From an uncultured Eubacteriales bacterium (GTDB lineage: Bacteria > Bacillota > Clostridia > Christensenellales > CAG-917), in NCBI GenBank assembly GCA_900544575.1, contig UQVO01000013.1:1-44774 (forward strand): DNA of 44,774 nucleotides, given 5' to 3'. Positions 29,830 to 38,080 of this stretch are shown piece by piece (position 1 is the stretch's first letter; every line of letters starts with the position of its first letter). The notes under the pieces are model-generated. The model saw only the letters and a list, made by a program, of their open reading frames with translations, was not told where the DNA came from and searched no databases. A program made the position numbers and the translations under genes.

Positions 29830-31365
29830 ATGAAATACATCATTTCTCACGACATCGGCACCAGCTCGGATAAGGCGGTGCTCGTCGACTTTAACGGCAA
29901 TATCGTCGCGACCGTCGCCGAGCCCTATCCCACCTTCTATCCCGCCCCTGCTCACGTCGAGCAGGACCCGAACGACTATTGGAAGGCGGTCTGCATCACT
30001 TCCAAGGCGGTCGTCGCCAAAGCGGGCATAAGTCCCGAAGATGTCAAGGGCGTCGTTTTCTCCACTCAGGCGCAGGGCGTCATCCCCGTGGACGAAAAGG
30101 GCAACAATCTGATGAACAACATCACCTGGGTGGACGGCAGAGCGGAAGAGCAGGCGCAGAAAATTATGAACCGCCTCGGCGGCACGAAAGTGTTCACGAT
30201 GATAGTCGGCACGCCTATTATGGGCAAGGACTGCGTCGCCAAAATGGCGTGGGTCAAGGAAAAACGCCCCGAGGTCTACGCAAAGACCAAATATTTCCTC
30301 GACGTCAACGGCTGGCTGAAATTCAAGTGCACGGGAGAGATGTATGCCGAACTTTCCGGCGCGTCTTCCTACGGTCTCGACCTCAAAAAGAAGACGTGGA
30401 TGAGCGCGTTCCCTCTCATCGGCGTGGATATGAAGAGGCTGCCCCCTCTCTGCAAGAGTACGGACAAGATAGGCAAGGGGCTCACCGCGAAAGCGGCGGA
30501 GGAAACCGGGCTTGTCGAAGGCACTCCCGTCTTCGGCGGCTGTGACGACGTGCAGTCCGCGGTCGTAGGCAGCGGTATGTGCGGCGACGGCGAAGTGCAC
30601 ATCTATCTCGGCACTTCCGCGTGGGTTGCGGCGCCTTCCAGAACCGCGAACAAGTTTATGCACGGCGCGGCGGCAATTCAGGCGGCCGACCCCGAAATGA
30701 ACCTCATCGCGGGCATCACGGAAGCCGCGGGCAGCAACATACAGTGGATTTGCGACCAGTTCTTCAAACACGAAAAAGCTGAGCTCGGCGAGGGCATTTA
30801 CGAGTATATGGACAGCGTCATCCACACCGTCCCCGCAGGTTCGGACCACCTCATCTGCACTCCGTGGATGCTCGGCGAAAGATGTCCCGTCAGCAGCACC
30901 ACCACGCGTGCGACGCTCTTCAACATCAGTCCCACGCACACCCGCGAACATCTTATGCGCGCGGTGTACGAGGGCATTGCCTACAACCTGCGCTGGATAC
31001 TCGAAAATTACCGCAAGGATTACGGCTTCGAGGGCAACAATTTCCGCATCATAGGCGGCGGCGCGCTGGACAAGGGCTGGATGCAGATTATCGCGGACGT
31101 CACGGGCTGCAACTTCTCCGTGGTCAAAAATCCCCGCAACGCGGGCGCGCTCGGCAGTGCAATCATCGCGCTCATCGGACTCGGCGAACTCAAAAGTTTT
31201 GCCGACGCCAAGAATTTCGTGCAGATTGAGGCGCAGTACAAGCCCGACCCCGCCAACAAAGCCATTTACGACAAACTCTTCTCCGATTACAAAACTTTGT
31301 ACGCGGCGTTGAGAAAGCCCTATATCAAGGCAAATTCCAGAAGATTCGAGGGTATTGAAAAATGA
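29830..31365 (+). CDS. FGGY-family carbohydrate kinase (xylulokinase-like)
   Basis: 511 residues from ATG 29830 with AAGGGGAC upstream. ATP-dependent phosphorylation of a sugar or polyol. FGGY fold landmarks: HDIGTSSDKAVLVDFNGN (phosphate-1 loop), a WVDGRAEEQ segment after TQAQGVIPVD, FGGCDDVQSAVVGSGMCGDG (catalytic Asp about 239/240; the usual GGGDQ reads GGCDD), IYLGTSAWVA and IIGGGALDKGWMQIIADVTG (second ATP-binding segment). Subfamily resembles xylulokinases, but the substrate is not decidable. It overlaps the aldolase gene by four bases (ATGA), so the kinase product probably feeds the aldolase. Confidence 0.92.
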   Translation: MKYIISHDIGTSSDKAVLVDFNGNIVATVAEPYPTFYPAPAHVEQDPNDYWKAVCITSKAVVAKAGISPEDVKGVVFSTQAQGVIPVDEKGNNLMNNITWVDGRAEEQAQKIMNRLGGTKVFTMIVGTPIMGKDCVAKMAWVKEKRPEVYAKTKYFLDVNGWLKFKCTGEMYAELSGASSYGLDLKKKTWMSAFPLIGVDMKRLPPLCKSTDKIGKGLTAKAAEETGLVEGTPVFGGCDDVQSAVVGSGMCGDGEVHIYLGTSAWVAAPSRTANKFMHGAAAIQAADPEMNLIAGITEAAGSNIQWICDQFFKHEKAELGEGIYEYMDSVIHTVPAGSDHLICTPWMLGERCPVSSTTTRATLFNISPTHTREHLMRAVYEGIAYNLRWILENYRKDYGFEGNNFRIIGGGALDKGWMQIIADVTGCNFSVVKNPRNAGALGSAIIALIGLGELKSFADAKNFVQIEAQYKPDPANKAIYDKLFSDYKTLYAALRKPYIKANSRRFEGIEK

Positions 31366-32609
31366 AAAACGAACAGGTTTACGAGAGTCTGAAAAAGTAT
31401 GCGGCAATGCTTGCCGCGGACGGTTATATCGAGTGCGGCTATATCGCGGACAAAGCTGACGACGGGCTTTACATCACCACGCCCGACGCGAATTTCGCGG
31501 ACCTCGGCGAGGAACAGGTCGCGTTTGTCACGGATAAGTCCGTGGAAGAGCTGGAAGGCAATTTCCGCGCCGCGGCGGTGCTGCTCATATGCGCGCTGAA
31601 ATCCAAGCAGGACGCAGGCGCTGCCGCAATAGTCGACAGCAAGAGCATACTCGAATTTTCCGCAAAACGCGCGACGCTGCCCCCCATTCTCGAAGATATG
31701 GCGCAGATAAACGGGGTGAGCGTGCGCGCCGCAAAACAGAATACGGCGGCGGAGGTCGTCAATGCGCTTTCCGGGGCAAGAAACTCTTGTTTCCTTCCCG
31801 AGGCGGGCGCGGTCGTGACGGGACGCACTCTTGCGGAAGTCTACACCTGCGCGCTCGTGCTCGACAAGGCTGCCAACGGATATCTGCTCGCCGAAAAGAA
31901 GGGCGGAGCACAGCACCTCAGCGCTTTCGAGGCGTGGCTGGAAAATATGGTCTATAAGCTCAAATACAGCAAAAAGAACCAGACCAGCCAGAAGGCGGCG
32001 GAAGAAGGCAAGGAAGTGGACACCGCCGAAAAGCCTTCCGCAATCGACACCGACGAACTGAAAGCCGTCGCGCAGGAAATCAAGGACGCGGGCGTCAAAC
32101 TCCTCGAAGAAAACCTCGTGCAGGGCACCTGGGGCAACATCGCCGTCCGTCTGAACGACAAGGAAATGATGGCGACGCCTTCCGCGCTCGATTACGTTAT
32201 GCTCAAACCAGAGCAAATGGCGATAGTCGATATGGAGAGTATGGAATGGCGCGGCTCCAACAAGCCCACCAGCGAAAAGGGCGTGCACGCCGAGATACTC
32301 AAAATGCATCCCGAAAGCAAAGTCACCGTGCACACCCATCCTTTCTACGGCAGCATACTCGCCGCGATGAGAAAGCCTCTCGAAGTGCCCGAAAAATACC
32401 GCGCGTTGCTCGGCGACGTCGTGCCCGTGAGCAAGTTCGCTCCCTCCGGCACTCCTTGGCTCGTCAAGAACGTCGCCGCCGCGATAGGCGACGCTCCCGC
32501 GTGCATAATTGCCAGCCACGGCGTGGTCGTGAGAGGCAAGGATATGGACGAGGCGTTCGCGATATGCCGCGCCCTCGAAGACGCTTGCCGCGATTATCTG
32601 ACCGAGTGA
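31362..32609 (+). CDS. Class II aldolase with a degenerate N-terminal aldolase-like half
   Basis: 415 residues, about twice the size of FucA/AraD proteins. The C-terminal half (about 220-415) is a complete class II aldolase/adducin-head domain: QGTWGNIAVRL, TPSALDYVMLKPEQMAIVD, SEKGVHAE (Glu305), VHTHPFYG (His324 and His326) and ASHGVVVRG (His386). These supply the expected acid and three metal ligands. The N-terminal half (1-170) repeats the same layout (LYITTPDANFADLGEEQVAF, then FLPEAGAVVTGRTLAEVYT). The metal His residues are missing there: DSKS where HTH is expected, PEAG where SHG is expected. A charged linker (195-225) joins them. Cleaves a phosphorylated sugar retro-aldolically, presumably the kinase product. 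Confidence 0.85.
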   Translation: MKNEQVYESLKKYAAMLAADGYIECGYIADKADDGLYITTPDANFADLGEEQVAFVTDKSVEELEGNFRAAAVLLICALKSKQDAGAAAIVDSKSILEFSAKRATLPPILEDMAQINGVSVRAAKQNTAAEVVNALSGARNSCFLPEAGAVVTGRTLAEVYTCALVLDKAANGYLLAEKKGGAQHLSAFEAWLENMVYKLKYSKKNQTSQKAAEEGKEVDTAEKPSAIDTDELKAVAQEIKDAGVKLLEENLVQGTWGNIAVRLNDKEMMATPSALDYVMLKPEQMAIVDMESMEWRGSNKPTSEKGVHAEILKMHPESKVTVHTHPFYGSILAAMRKPLEVPEKYRALLGDVVPVSKFAPSGTPWLVKNVAAAIGDAPACIIASHGVVVRGKDMDEAFAICRALEDACRDYLTE

Positions 32610-32630
32610 CGAAAAACGGCTTTAAATCAC

Positions 32631-32664
32631 AAAACCGTCCGTTAAACGGGCGGTTTTGTCATTT
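32631..32664 (+). terminator. Terminator of the aldolase operon
   Basis: Thirteen-bp stem AAAACCGTCCGTT/AACGGGCGGTTTT (32631-32643 with 32645-32657, one G-U) followed by GTCATTTT. Confidence 0.85.
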
Positions 32665-33039
32665 TGGCGGGCAATGCAGAACTTGAATCCGAGGAGCGCG
32701 CGCCGTGACCTTGCGGCGGTTGAGGGCGTGTTTTCATATATTGCACGCGGAATGTGCCGCGTGTTTTTCGCTCTTCGGGCGAGTGCCGTTCCTGCACAAC
32801 GGCGAGTGTGCCGTATGCTTTGCCGTCCGCCGCTTTTGCAGGCGGAACACTCTCGTTTTCCGTTCGTTTTCCGCTCGCGCGTGCTGCCGCGCGGAGCGAA
32901 AAGAGCGGTGAGGAGTGTGTCTTTGTTTCGATATCCGATTTTTAGAAAAAGAGAGGAAAGGACTGCTTTTCCGCGGGCTGCGGGCGAGTGCTGTGCCGGG
33001 CTGCGGGAGCGGGGCGGTTTGTGTCGGAAAAAAGGAAAT
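32665..33039. other. Hairpin-rich region without a supported gene
   Basis: No ORF with a credible start or protein-like composition. Several local hairpins lie close together: CACGCGG/CCGCGTG (32744-32750 with 32757-32763, followed by TTTTT, terminator-like), GCCGTT/AACGGC near 32787-32805, TCCGCC/GGCGGA near 32830, and a GCGCG-rich stem near 32870-32895. It could be a decayed locus, a structured RNA, or simply GC-rich spacer. Confidence 0.4.
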
Positions 33040-33114
33040 TATGTAATACTCCCAAGGGGCTAGTGTTTCCGAGGGGTAGGCGACAACCTTATAATAGGTT
33101 TATCTTTTTTCTTT
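33040..33114 (+). promoter_or_regulatory. Possible structured leader of the xpt operon
   Basis: TACTCC (33047-33052) can pair with GGGGTA (33073-33078, one G-U). AACCT/AGGTT (33086-33090 with 33097-33101) forms a hairpin followed by TATCTTTTTTCTTT, a weak intrinsic terminator about 65 bp before xpt. This is the layout of an attenuator. I could not match it to the purine riboswitch: the GATATGG, TTTCTACC and CCGTAAA blocks are absent. Confidence 0.4.
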
Positions 33115-33179
33115 CGGGCGGGCGCGCACATATGTGTTTATAAGGCTGGCGCGTTTTGCCGGGAAGGGCGGGAGCGAGG

Positions 33180-33758
33180 ATGAAACTTTTGGAGGAGCGC
33201 ATCCTTGCCGACGGGAAGGTTTTCCCGGGTGAGGTGCTCAAAGTCGGCGGTTTTCTCAATCATCTTATCGATGACAGTCTTCTCGAAGAAATCGGAAAGG
33301 AAATCCACGCGCTTTTCGCGGACGGCAACGTCACAAAACTTATGACAATCGAAGCATCGGGTATCGCGATTGCTTGCTATGCGGCAAGACATTTCCACGC
33401 CCCGGTGCTTTTTGCTAAAAAGGCAAAAACTTCCAACATTTCTTCCGATTGCTATACTGCGGAAGTCAAAAGCTACACCCACGGCAACATCAACAGCGTT
33501 TTCGTCGAGAAAGAGTATCTCAAAGCGGGCGACCGCGTCCTCATCATCGACGACTTCCTCGCGCACGGCGAAGCGCTCAGGGGGCTCATTTCCCTCGTCC
33601 GTCAGGCGGGGGCGGAGCTCGTCGGGTGTGCCGTGGCAATAGAAAAAGGCTATCAGGGCGGGGGAGATTCTCTCCGCGCGCAGGGTTACAAGGTCTGTTC
33701 GCTCGCCATCATCGATTCGATGTCGGACGACGGGAAAATAGTTTTCAGAAAGCAGTAA
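33180..33758 (+). CDS. xpt: Xanthine phosphoribosyltransferase
   Basis: Converts xanthine and PRPP to XMP (cytoplasmic purine salvage). 192 residues from ATG 33180, matching the ~194 of B. subtilis Xpt. MKLLEERILADGKVFPGEVL and VGGFLNHLID are diagnostic of Xpt N-termini. TIEASGIAIA and FAKKAKTSN follow, and the PRPP loop is VLIIDDFLAHGEAL. The BMP/ABC genes follow after 33 bp, so salvage and import are one transcription unit. Ribosome-binding site GCGAGGA is close to the ATG. Confidence 0.95.
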   Translation: MKLLEERILADGKVFPGEVLKVGGFLNHLIDDSLLEEIGKEIHALFADGNVTKLMTIEASGIAIACYAARHFHAPVLFAKKAKTSNISSDCYTAEVKSYTHGNINSVFVEKEYLKAGDRVLIIDDFLAHGEALRGLISLVRQAGAELVGCAVAIEKGYQGGGDSLRAQGYKVCSLAIIDSMSDDGKIVFRKQ

Positions 33759-33791
33759 ACACGCCGAAAGGCATAAAATACGGAGGTTACT

Positions 33792-35039
33792 ATGAAGAAA
33801 AAAATTGTGGCGCTCGTGCTCGTTATCGCACTTGCCGCATCTCTCGCGGTTGCTCTCGCAGCGTGCGACGACCAAGGCACCCAGAGTGTAACGTCTTTCT
33901 CGCCCATCGCGAAAGAAGACATAAAGTTCGGTCTTATCTGCCTGCACGACGAGAACAGCACTTACGACAAGAACTTTATCGATGCGGCGCGCGAAGCGTG
34001 CAACGATATGGGTGTCGAGCTCGTTGTCAGAACCGGCATCCCCGAAAGTGCGGAGTGCTATGATGCGGCGGTCAGCCTCATCAACGACGGCTGCAATATG
34101 ATTTTTGCGGACAGCTTCGGTCATGAGTCCTATATTCTGCAAGCGGCGCAGGAGTATCCCAATGTCCGTTTTGCGCACGCTACGGGCACCACTGCTCATA
34201 CGGAATTGCAGGCTAACTTCTACAATGCGTTCGCATCCATTTACGAAGGACGTTATCTTGCCGGTATCGTTGCGGGCTATGAGCTCAACGAAATGATTGA
34301 AAGCGGTAAGATTAATCCCGAACAGGCGAAGATGGGTTATGTCGGTGCATTCCCCTATGCTGAAGTCGTCTCCGGTTACACCTCCTTCTATCTCGGTGCA
34401 AAGTCCGTCTGCCCCTCTGTGACGATGGAAGTCCGTTATACCGGCAGCTGGTATGACGAAACCGCCGAAAGGAACACCGCGCAGGCTCTTATCAAGAACG
34501 GTTGCGTTCTTATCAGTCAGCACGCCGACAGCTCCGGTGCTCCCACCGCGTGTGAAGAAGCAGGCGTTCCCAACGTGACTTACAACGTGGCGTTCACCGA
34601 AAACGATACCTATCTTGTCGGTTCCAGAATCGACTGGGCACCTTATTTCAGATATTATATCAACTGCGTCATCAACGGTGTAAGCGCTATCGGTTTCGAT
34701 TGGACCGGACATTATTCCGAGAACGCGGATGTCAGCTCCGTCAAACTGCTTGAATACGGCAGCGGCGTTTCCGAGGAAGCGAAACAGGCAGTGGCGGCTG
34801 CGGAAGCAGCACTTGCCGCAGGCACCCTGCAGGTGTTCGATGTCACTAAATTCACCGTTGACGACAAGCAGCTCACCAGCTATCTTGCGGACATTGATAC
34901 CGACACGGCATTTACTCCCGACACTCAGGTAATCATCACCGATGAGGCAACCGGTATCACTTACTTTGCCGAATCCCTCTACCGTTCTGCTCCTTACTTC
35001 GACGTGAGGATTGACGGCATCACCGAAATCAACAACTAA
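33792..35039 (+). CDS. BMP-family nucleoside-binding lipoprotein
   Basis: 415 residues. Lipoprotein signal MKKKIVALVLVIALAASL with lipobox ALAAC, then a BMP/PnrA-type periplasmic-binding fold: FGLICLHDENSTYDKNFIDA, ADSFGHESYILQAAQEYPNV, KMGYVGAFPYAEVVSGYTSF and ISQHADSSGAPTACEEAGV. Homologous to B. subtilis NupN (YufN) and treponemal PnrA, which bind purine nucleosides; the conserved Asp/aromatic pocket residues are in place. A C-terminal addition (from ~330) is longer than in NupN. First component of the ABC importer; xpt next to it supports a purine nucleoside or base substrate. Confidence 0.93.
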   Translation: MKKKIVALVLVIALAASLAVALAACDDQGTQSVTSFSPIAKEDIKFGLICLHDENSTYDKNFIDAAREACNDMGVELVVRTGIPESAECYDAAVSLINDGCNMIFADSFGHESYILQAAQEYPNVRFAHATGTTAHTELQANFYNAFASIYEGRYLAGIVAGYELNEMIESGKINPEQAKMGYVGAFPYAEVVSGYTSFYLGAKSVCPSVTMEVRYTGSWYDETAERNTAQALIKNGCVLISQHADSSGAPTACEEAGVPNVTYNVAFTENDTYLVGSRIDWAPYFRYYINCVINGVSAIGFDWTGHYSENADVSSVKLLEYGSGVSEEAKQAVAAAEAALAAGTLQVFDVTKFTVDDKQLTSYLADIDTDTAFTPDTQVIITDEATGITYFAESLYRSAPYFDVRIDGITEINN

Positions 35040-35055
35040 AAAGCACGCAGTTTTA

Positions 35056-35107
35056 CAGAGCGGAGCGCTCGGCGCTCCGCTCTGCATAATGCGCTCCCGT
35101 ACGGGAG
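35056..35107 (+). other. Intercistronic hairpins between binding protein and ATPase
   Basis: Perfect 13-bp stem CAGAGCGGAGCGC with its complement (35056-35068 with 35072-35084), then a perfect palindrome CTCCCGTACGGGAG (35094-35107). No U-run follows. Such elements protect the upstream mRNA so that the binding lipoprotein is made in excess over the membrane parts. Confidence 0.65.
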
Positions 35108-35126
35108 AAATGTACGGAGGACACAG

Positions 35127-36962
35127 ATGACAAAGCCCGTCGCTGTGCAAATGAAGGGCATCTCCAAATATTTTGGGGATGTGGCCGCCAACAAGAATGT
35201 GAATCTCACGGTCTACGAAGGTGAGATTCTTTCCGTTCTCGGGGAAAACGGCAGCGGCAAGACCACGCTGATGAATATGCTTTCGGGTATATATTTTCCC
35301 GACGAAGGCGAAATCGTCATTGAGGGGGAACCTGTTGTCATCCGTTCTCCGCGTGACGCTTACAAATACCGTATAGGAATGGTGCACCAGCATTTCAAGC
35401 TGGTGGACGTGTTCACCGCGCTTGACAATGTCATTTTAGGCGAAGAAATGCCGCCTTACAGCGTGCGCGAACGAGCGGAAGAGCTGAAAGAGGAAGCGGT
35501 AGCTCCCCGTTATCTGGTCGATAACGACGACGCGGAGGCGCCCGTAAAGACCGTCAGGGGCACAGATACGGCTTTGGGCAGGTTCCGTCTGGCGTTGCGC
35601 ACTTCTGCGCTGCCTTTTGTCAAACTCGGCAAGAAACTCCGCTTCAACTGGCTGCCCAGAAGACGCGGACAGGAAGTCAGGAATATTGCCGCAAAATACG
35701 GTTTCGATATCGATTTGAACAAGAAAATTTACGATATGTCTGTCAGCGAGAAGCAGACTGTCGAAATCATAAAAGTGCTGTACCGCGGAGCGGACATTCT
35801 CATTCTGGATGAGCCTACCGCGGTGCTTACCCCGCAGGAAACGGAAAAGCTGTTCGGCGTGCTCCGCAATATGCGCGAGGACGGAAAGAGCATAATCATC
35901 ATCACTCACAAGCTCAACGAGGTCATGGAAATCAGTGACCGCGTGGCGGTGCTTCGCAAAGGCGAGTTTATAGGGACCGTCAACACTTCGGAAACGAATG
36001 TTATGCAGCTGACCGAAATGATGGTAGGGCACAAAACCGAGCTCAATATCCGACGCGGAGAACCTGTCGGATGTGAGGAAAGGCTGATTATCAACGGCCT
36101 TTCGCTCACAAATCACGAGGGCGTCAAAAAACTCTCCGACGTGTCGTTCACGGCGCGCTCCGGCGAAATTCTCGGCATCGCCGGTATTGCGGGCAGCGGG
36201 CAGAGAGAATTGCTCGAAGCGATAGCCGGATTGCAGCGCCCCGACGGAGGCAGCATAACTTATAACGACCCGAAGACGGGCAAAGAGGAAAACCTGATGC
36301 GCAAGTCGCCCGCAAAAATACGCGAGCTCGGCGTCAGGCTCTCATTCGTTCCCGAAGACAGGCTCGGAATGGGGCTTGTCGGCAGTATGGACATCATCGA
36401 CAATATGATGCTCCGCAGCTACAAGCGCGGCAAACTGCTGTTTTTGGAAAGCAAAAAGGGCAAAAAGGCAAAGGCGGATGCGAAAAAAGGAGATATCAAA
36501 CGCACGTTGAAGCCGAAGTCCAGCCCTCATTTCGACGGATTTTTCCTTGACCGCAAACGTCCGAAAGAACTTGCCGAAAGAATCATAAAGGATTTGGAAG
36601 TCGTCACGCCGTCTTCGCATACTCCCGTGCGCAGGCTTTCGGGCGGCAACATTCAGAAAGTGCTGGTGGGGCGCGAAATTGCCGCGGCTCCGACCGTGCT
36701 TATGGTCGCATATCCTGTGCGAGGGCTTGATATCAACAGCTCTTACACCATTTACAATCTGCTCAACGAGCAGAAAGAAAACGGTGTGGCGGTGATTTAT
36801 GTCGGCGAGGACCTCGACGTGCTGGTTGAACTTTGCGACAGGATATTGGTCATCTGCGCAGGCAGAGTTACGGGCATCCTGGACGGCAGGAATACGACGA
36901 AGGAAGAAATCGGACTTTATATGACGGATTCTGCCGATACGGGAAAGGAGGCAAACGAATGA
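35127..36962 (+). CDS. Nucleoside ABC importer ATPase (two NBDs) with extra insertions
   Basis: 611 residues; NupO/RbsA-type double ATPases are about 500-515. NBD1: Walker A GENGSGKTT (39-47), Q-loop MVHQHFKLVD, signature SVSEKQTVEI, Walker B LILDEPTAVLTPQE, and H-loop IITHKLNEV. NBD2 has the family's GIAGSGQREL in place of Walker A, LSGGNIQKVLVGREIAAAP signature and MVAYPVRGLD. Extra segments: about 60 residues within NBD1 (EEAVAPRYLVDNDDAEAPVK to RFNWLPRRRGQ) and a Lys-rich insertion of about 45 residues in NBD2 (KKGKKAKADAKKGDIKRTLK). Ribosome-binding site CGGAGG. Confidence 0.94.
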   Translation: MTKPVAVQMKGISKYFGDVAANKNVNLTVYEGEILSVLGENGSGKTTLMNMLSGIYFPDEGEIVIEGEPVVIRSPRDAYKYRIGMVHQHFKLVDVFTALDNVILGEEMPPYSVRERAEELKEEAVAPRYLVDNDDAEAPVKTVRGTDTALGRFRLALRTSALPFVKLGKKLRFNWLPRRRGQEVRNIAAKYGFDIDLNKKIYDMSVSEKQTVEIIKVLYRGADILILDEPTAVLTPQETEKLFGVLRNMREDGKSIIIITHKLNEVMEISDRVAVLRKGEFIGTVNTSETNVMQLTEMMVGHKTELNIRRGEPVGCEERLIINGLSLTNHEGVKKLSDVSFTARSGEILGIAGIAGSGQRELLEAIAGLQRPDGGSITYNDPKTGKEENLMRKSPAKIRELGVRLSFVPEDRLGMGLVGSMDIIDNMMLRSYKRGKLLFLESKKGKKAKADAKKGDIKRTLKPKSSPHFDGFFLDRKRPKELAERIIKDLEVVTPSSHTPVRRLSGGNIQKVLVGREIAAAPTVLMVAYPVRGLDINSSYTIYNLLNEQKENGVAVIYVGEDLDVLVELCDRILVICAGRVTGILDGRNTTKEEIGLYMTDSADTGKEANE

Positions 36963-38080
36963 CGGGACAAAAGACAGAAAGAGAACCACTTTTCCGCATA
37001 GTCAAGCGTGACAATATCGTTCAATGGAAAGCGTGGTTAATCCGCATAGCCGCCGTCGTCGCAGCGGTTTTCATAAGTGCTGTCGTGAGTGCCATAATCA
37101 CGGACGGTGCAAGTGTGGGGCATTTCCTCGAACGTTCGTTCTACGGCGTTTTCGGCGATTCGTCAAGGACGTTGAGCTTCTTCCAGAATACGGCAATACT
37201 TTTGTGCATAGCTCTTGCCGTTACACCTGCATTCAAAATGCGTTTTTGGAACATAGGCGCGGAAGGGCAGGTGCTTATGGGATGTCTTGGATGTGTTGTA
37301 TGCATTCAGTATTTCGGCGGCGCATTAAATAACTTTATCCTCATTTTTCTTATGCTTGCGCTCAGCGTCGCATTCAGTGTGGCGTGGGCTGTCATACCCG
37401 CGATTTTCAAGGCGAAATGGCGCACAAACGAAACGCTTTTTACCTTGATGATGAACTATGTCGCGATGCAGTTGGTCGCCATCTGCATCTTCGTGTGGGT
37501 GCCGAGCGGTTCCGGGGTGCTCGGAAGTTTGAGATTCGGACACTTCGCAAATACCTCCCAAGAAAATTATATCATCAATATAATCATAGTCGCCGTGGCG
37601 GTTGTTCTGCTCTTTGTCTACTTCCGTTACAGCAAACACGGCTATGAACTTTCCGTTGTGGGCGAGAGTGAAAATACGGCGAAATATATCGGCATAAACG
37701 TAAAAAAGGTCATTATCCGCACAATGGTGCTTTCGGGAGCGTTGTGCGGACTTGCAGGGCTGCTCATCGTCGCAGGTACAAGCCATACCGTTTCCACGAC
37801 AATCGTCGGCGGCAGAGGGTTTACGGCGATATTGATTTCGTGGCTCGGCAAGTTCAATCCGCTGGCAATGTCCGTCACCGCAATGCTTTATACATTCATT
37901 GATATCGGCGCCACACAGGTGGCTTCCGATAACGAAGTAAGTGACTTTTTCGCGGATATTATTACGGGTATATTCTTCTTCCTTGTCATAGGATGTGAAT
38001 TCTTCATCAACTACAAAATCAAGTTCCGTCCGAGGAAGAAGAAATCCGCTCTGAATACGGCAGAGGAGGTGGTTGCATAA
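36959..38080 (+). CDS. Nucleoside ABC importer permease 1
   Basis: 373 residues from ATG 36959, which overlaps the ATPase stop by four bases (ATGA). About ten membrane helices after a 25-residue cytoplasmic N-terminus. BPD_transp_2 landmarks: FKMRFWNIGAEGQVLMG, FKAKWRTNETLFTLMMNYVA and the coupling-helix region VGESENTAKYIGINVKK, plus GGRGFTAILISWLGKFNPL. Equivalent to NupP/YufP. Forms a heterodimer with the product of the next gene. Confidence 0.94.
   Translation: MTGQKTEREPLFRIVKRDNIVQWKAWLIRIAAVVAAVFISAVVSAIITDGASVGHFLERSFYGVFGDSSRTLSFFQNTAILLCIALAVTPAFKMRFWNIGAEGQVLMGCLGCVVCIQYFGGALNNFILIFLMLALSVAFSVAWAVIPAIFKAKWRTNETLFTLMMNYVAMQLVAICIFVWVPSGSGVLGSLRFGHFANTSQENYIINIIIVAVAVVLLFVYFRYSKHGYELSVVGESENTAKYIGINVKKVIIRTMVLSGALCGLAGLLIVAGTSHTVSTTIVGGRGFTAILISWLGKFNPLAMSVTAMLYTFIDIGATQVASDNEVSDFFADIITGIFFFLVIGCEFFINYKIKFRPRKKKSALNTAEEVVA

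Noticed and set aside
28054..31407. Very long minus-strand open frame (over 1100 codons) opposite the aminotransferase and kinase genes
   Set aside because: It is antisense to two genes with clear family motifs. GC-rich codon bias on the plus strand removes stops in this antisense frame; it has no domain motifs and its composition (Arg/His/Asp/Val-rich) is that of a shadow frame.
32656..33063. Possible 135-residue gene upstream of xpt
   Set aside because: Arg/Cys/Phe-rich frame without a ribosome-binding site, overlapping other equally poor frames and several hairpins; not protein-like.
33040..33114. Purine (guanine/xanthine) riboswitch
   Set aside because: Tempting in front of xpt, but the loop GATATGG, junction TTTCTACC and CCGTAAA blocks cannot be found; only an unassigned leader is supported.
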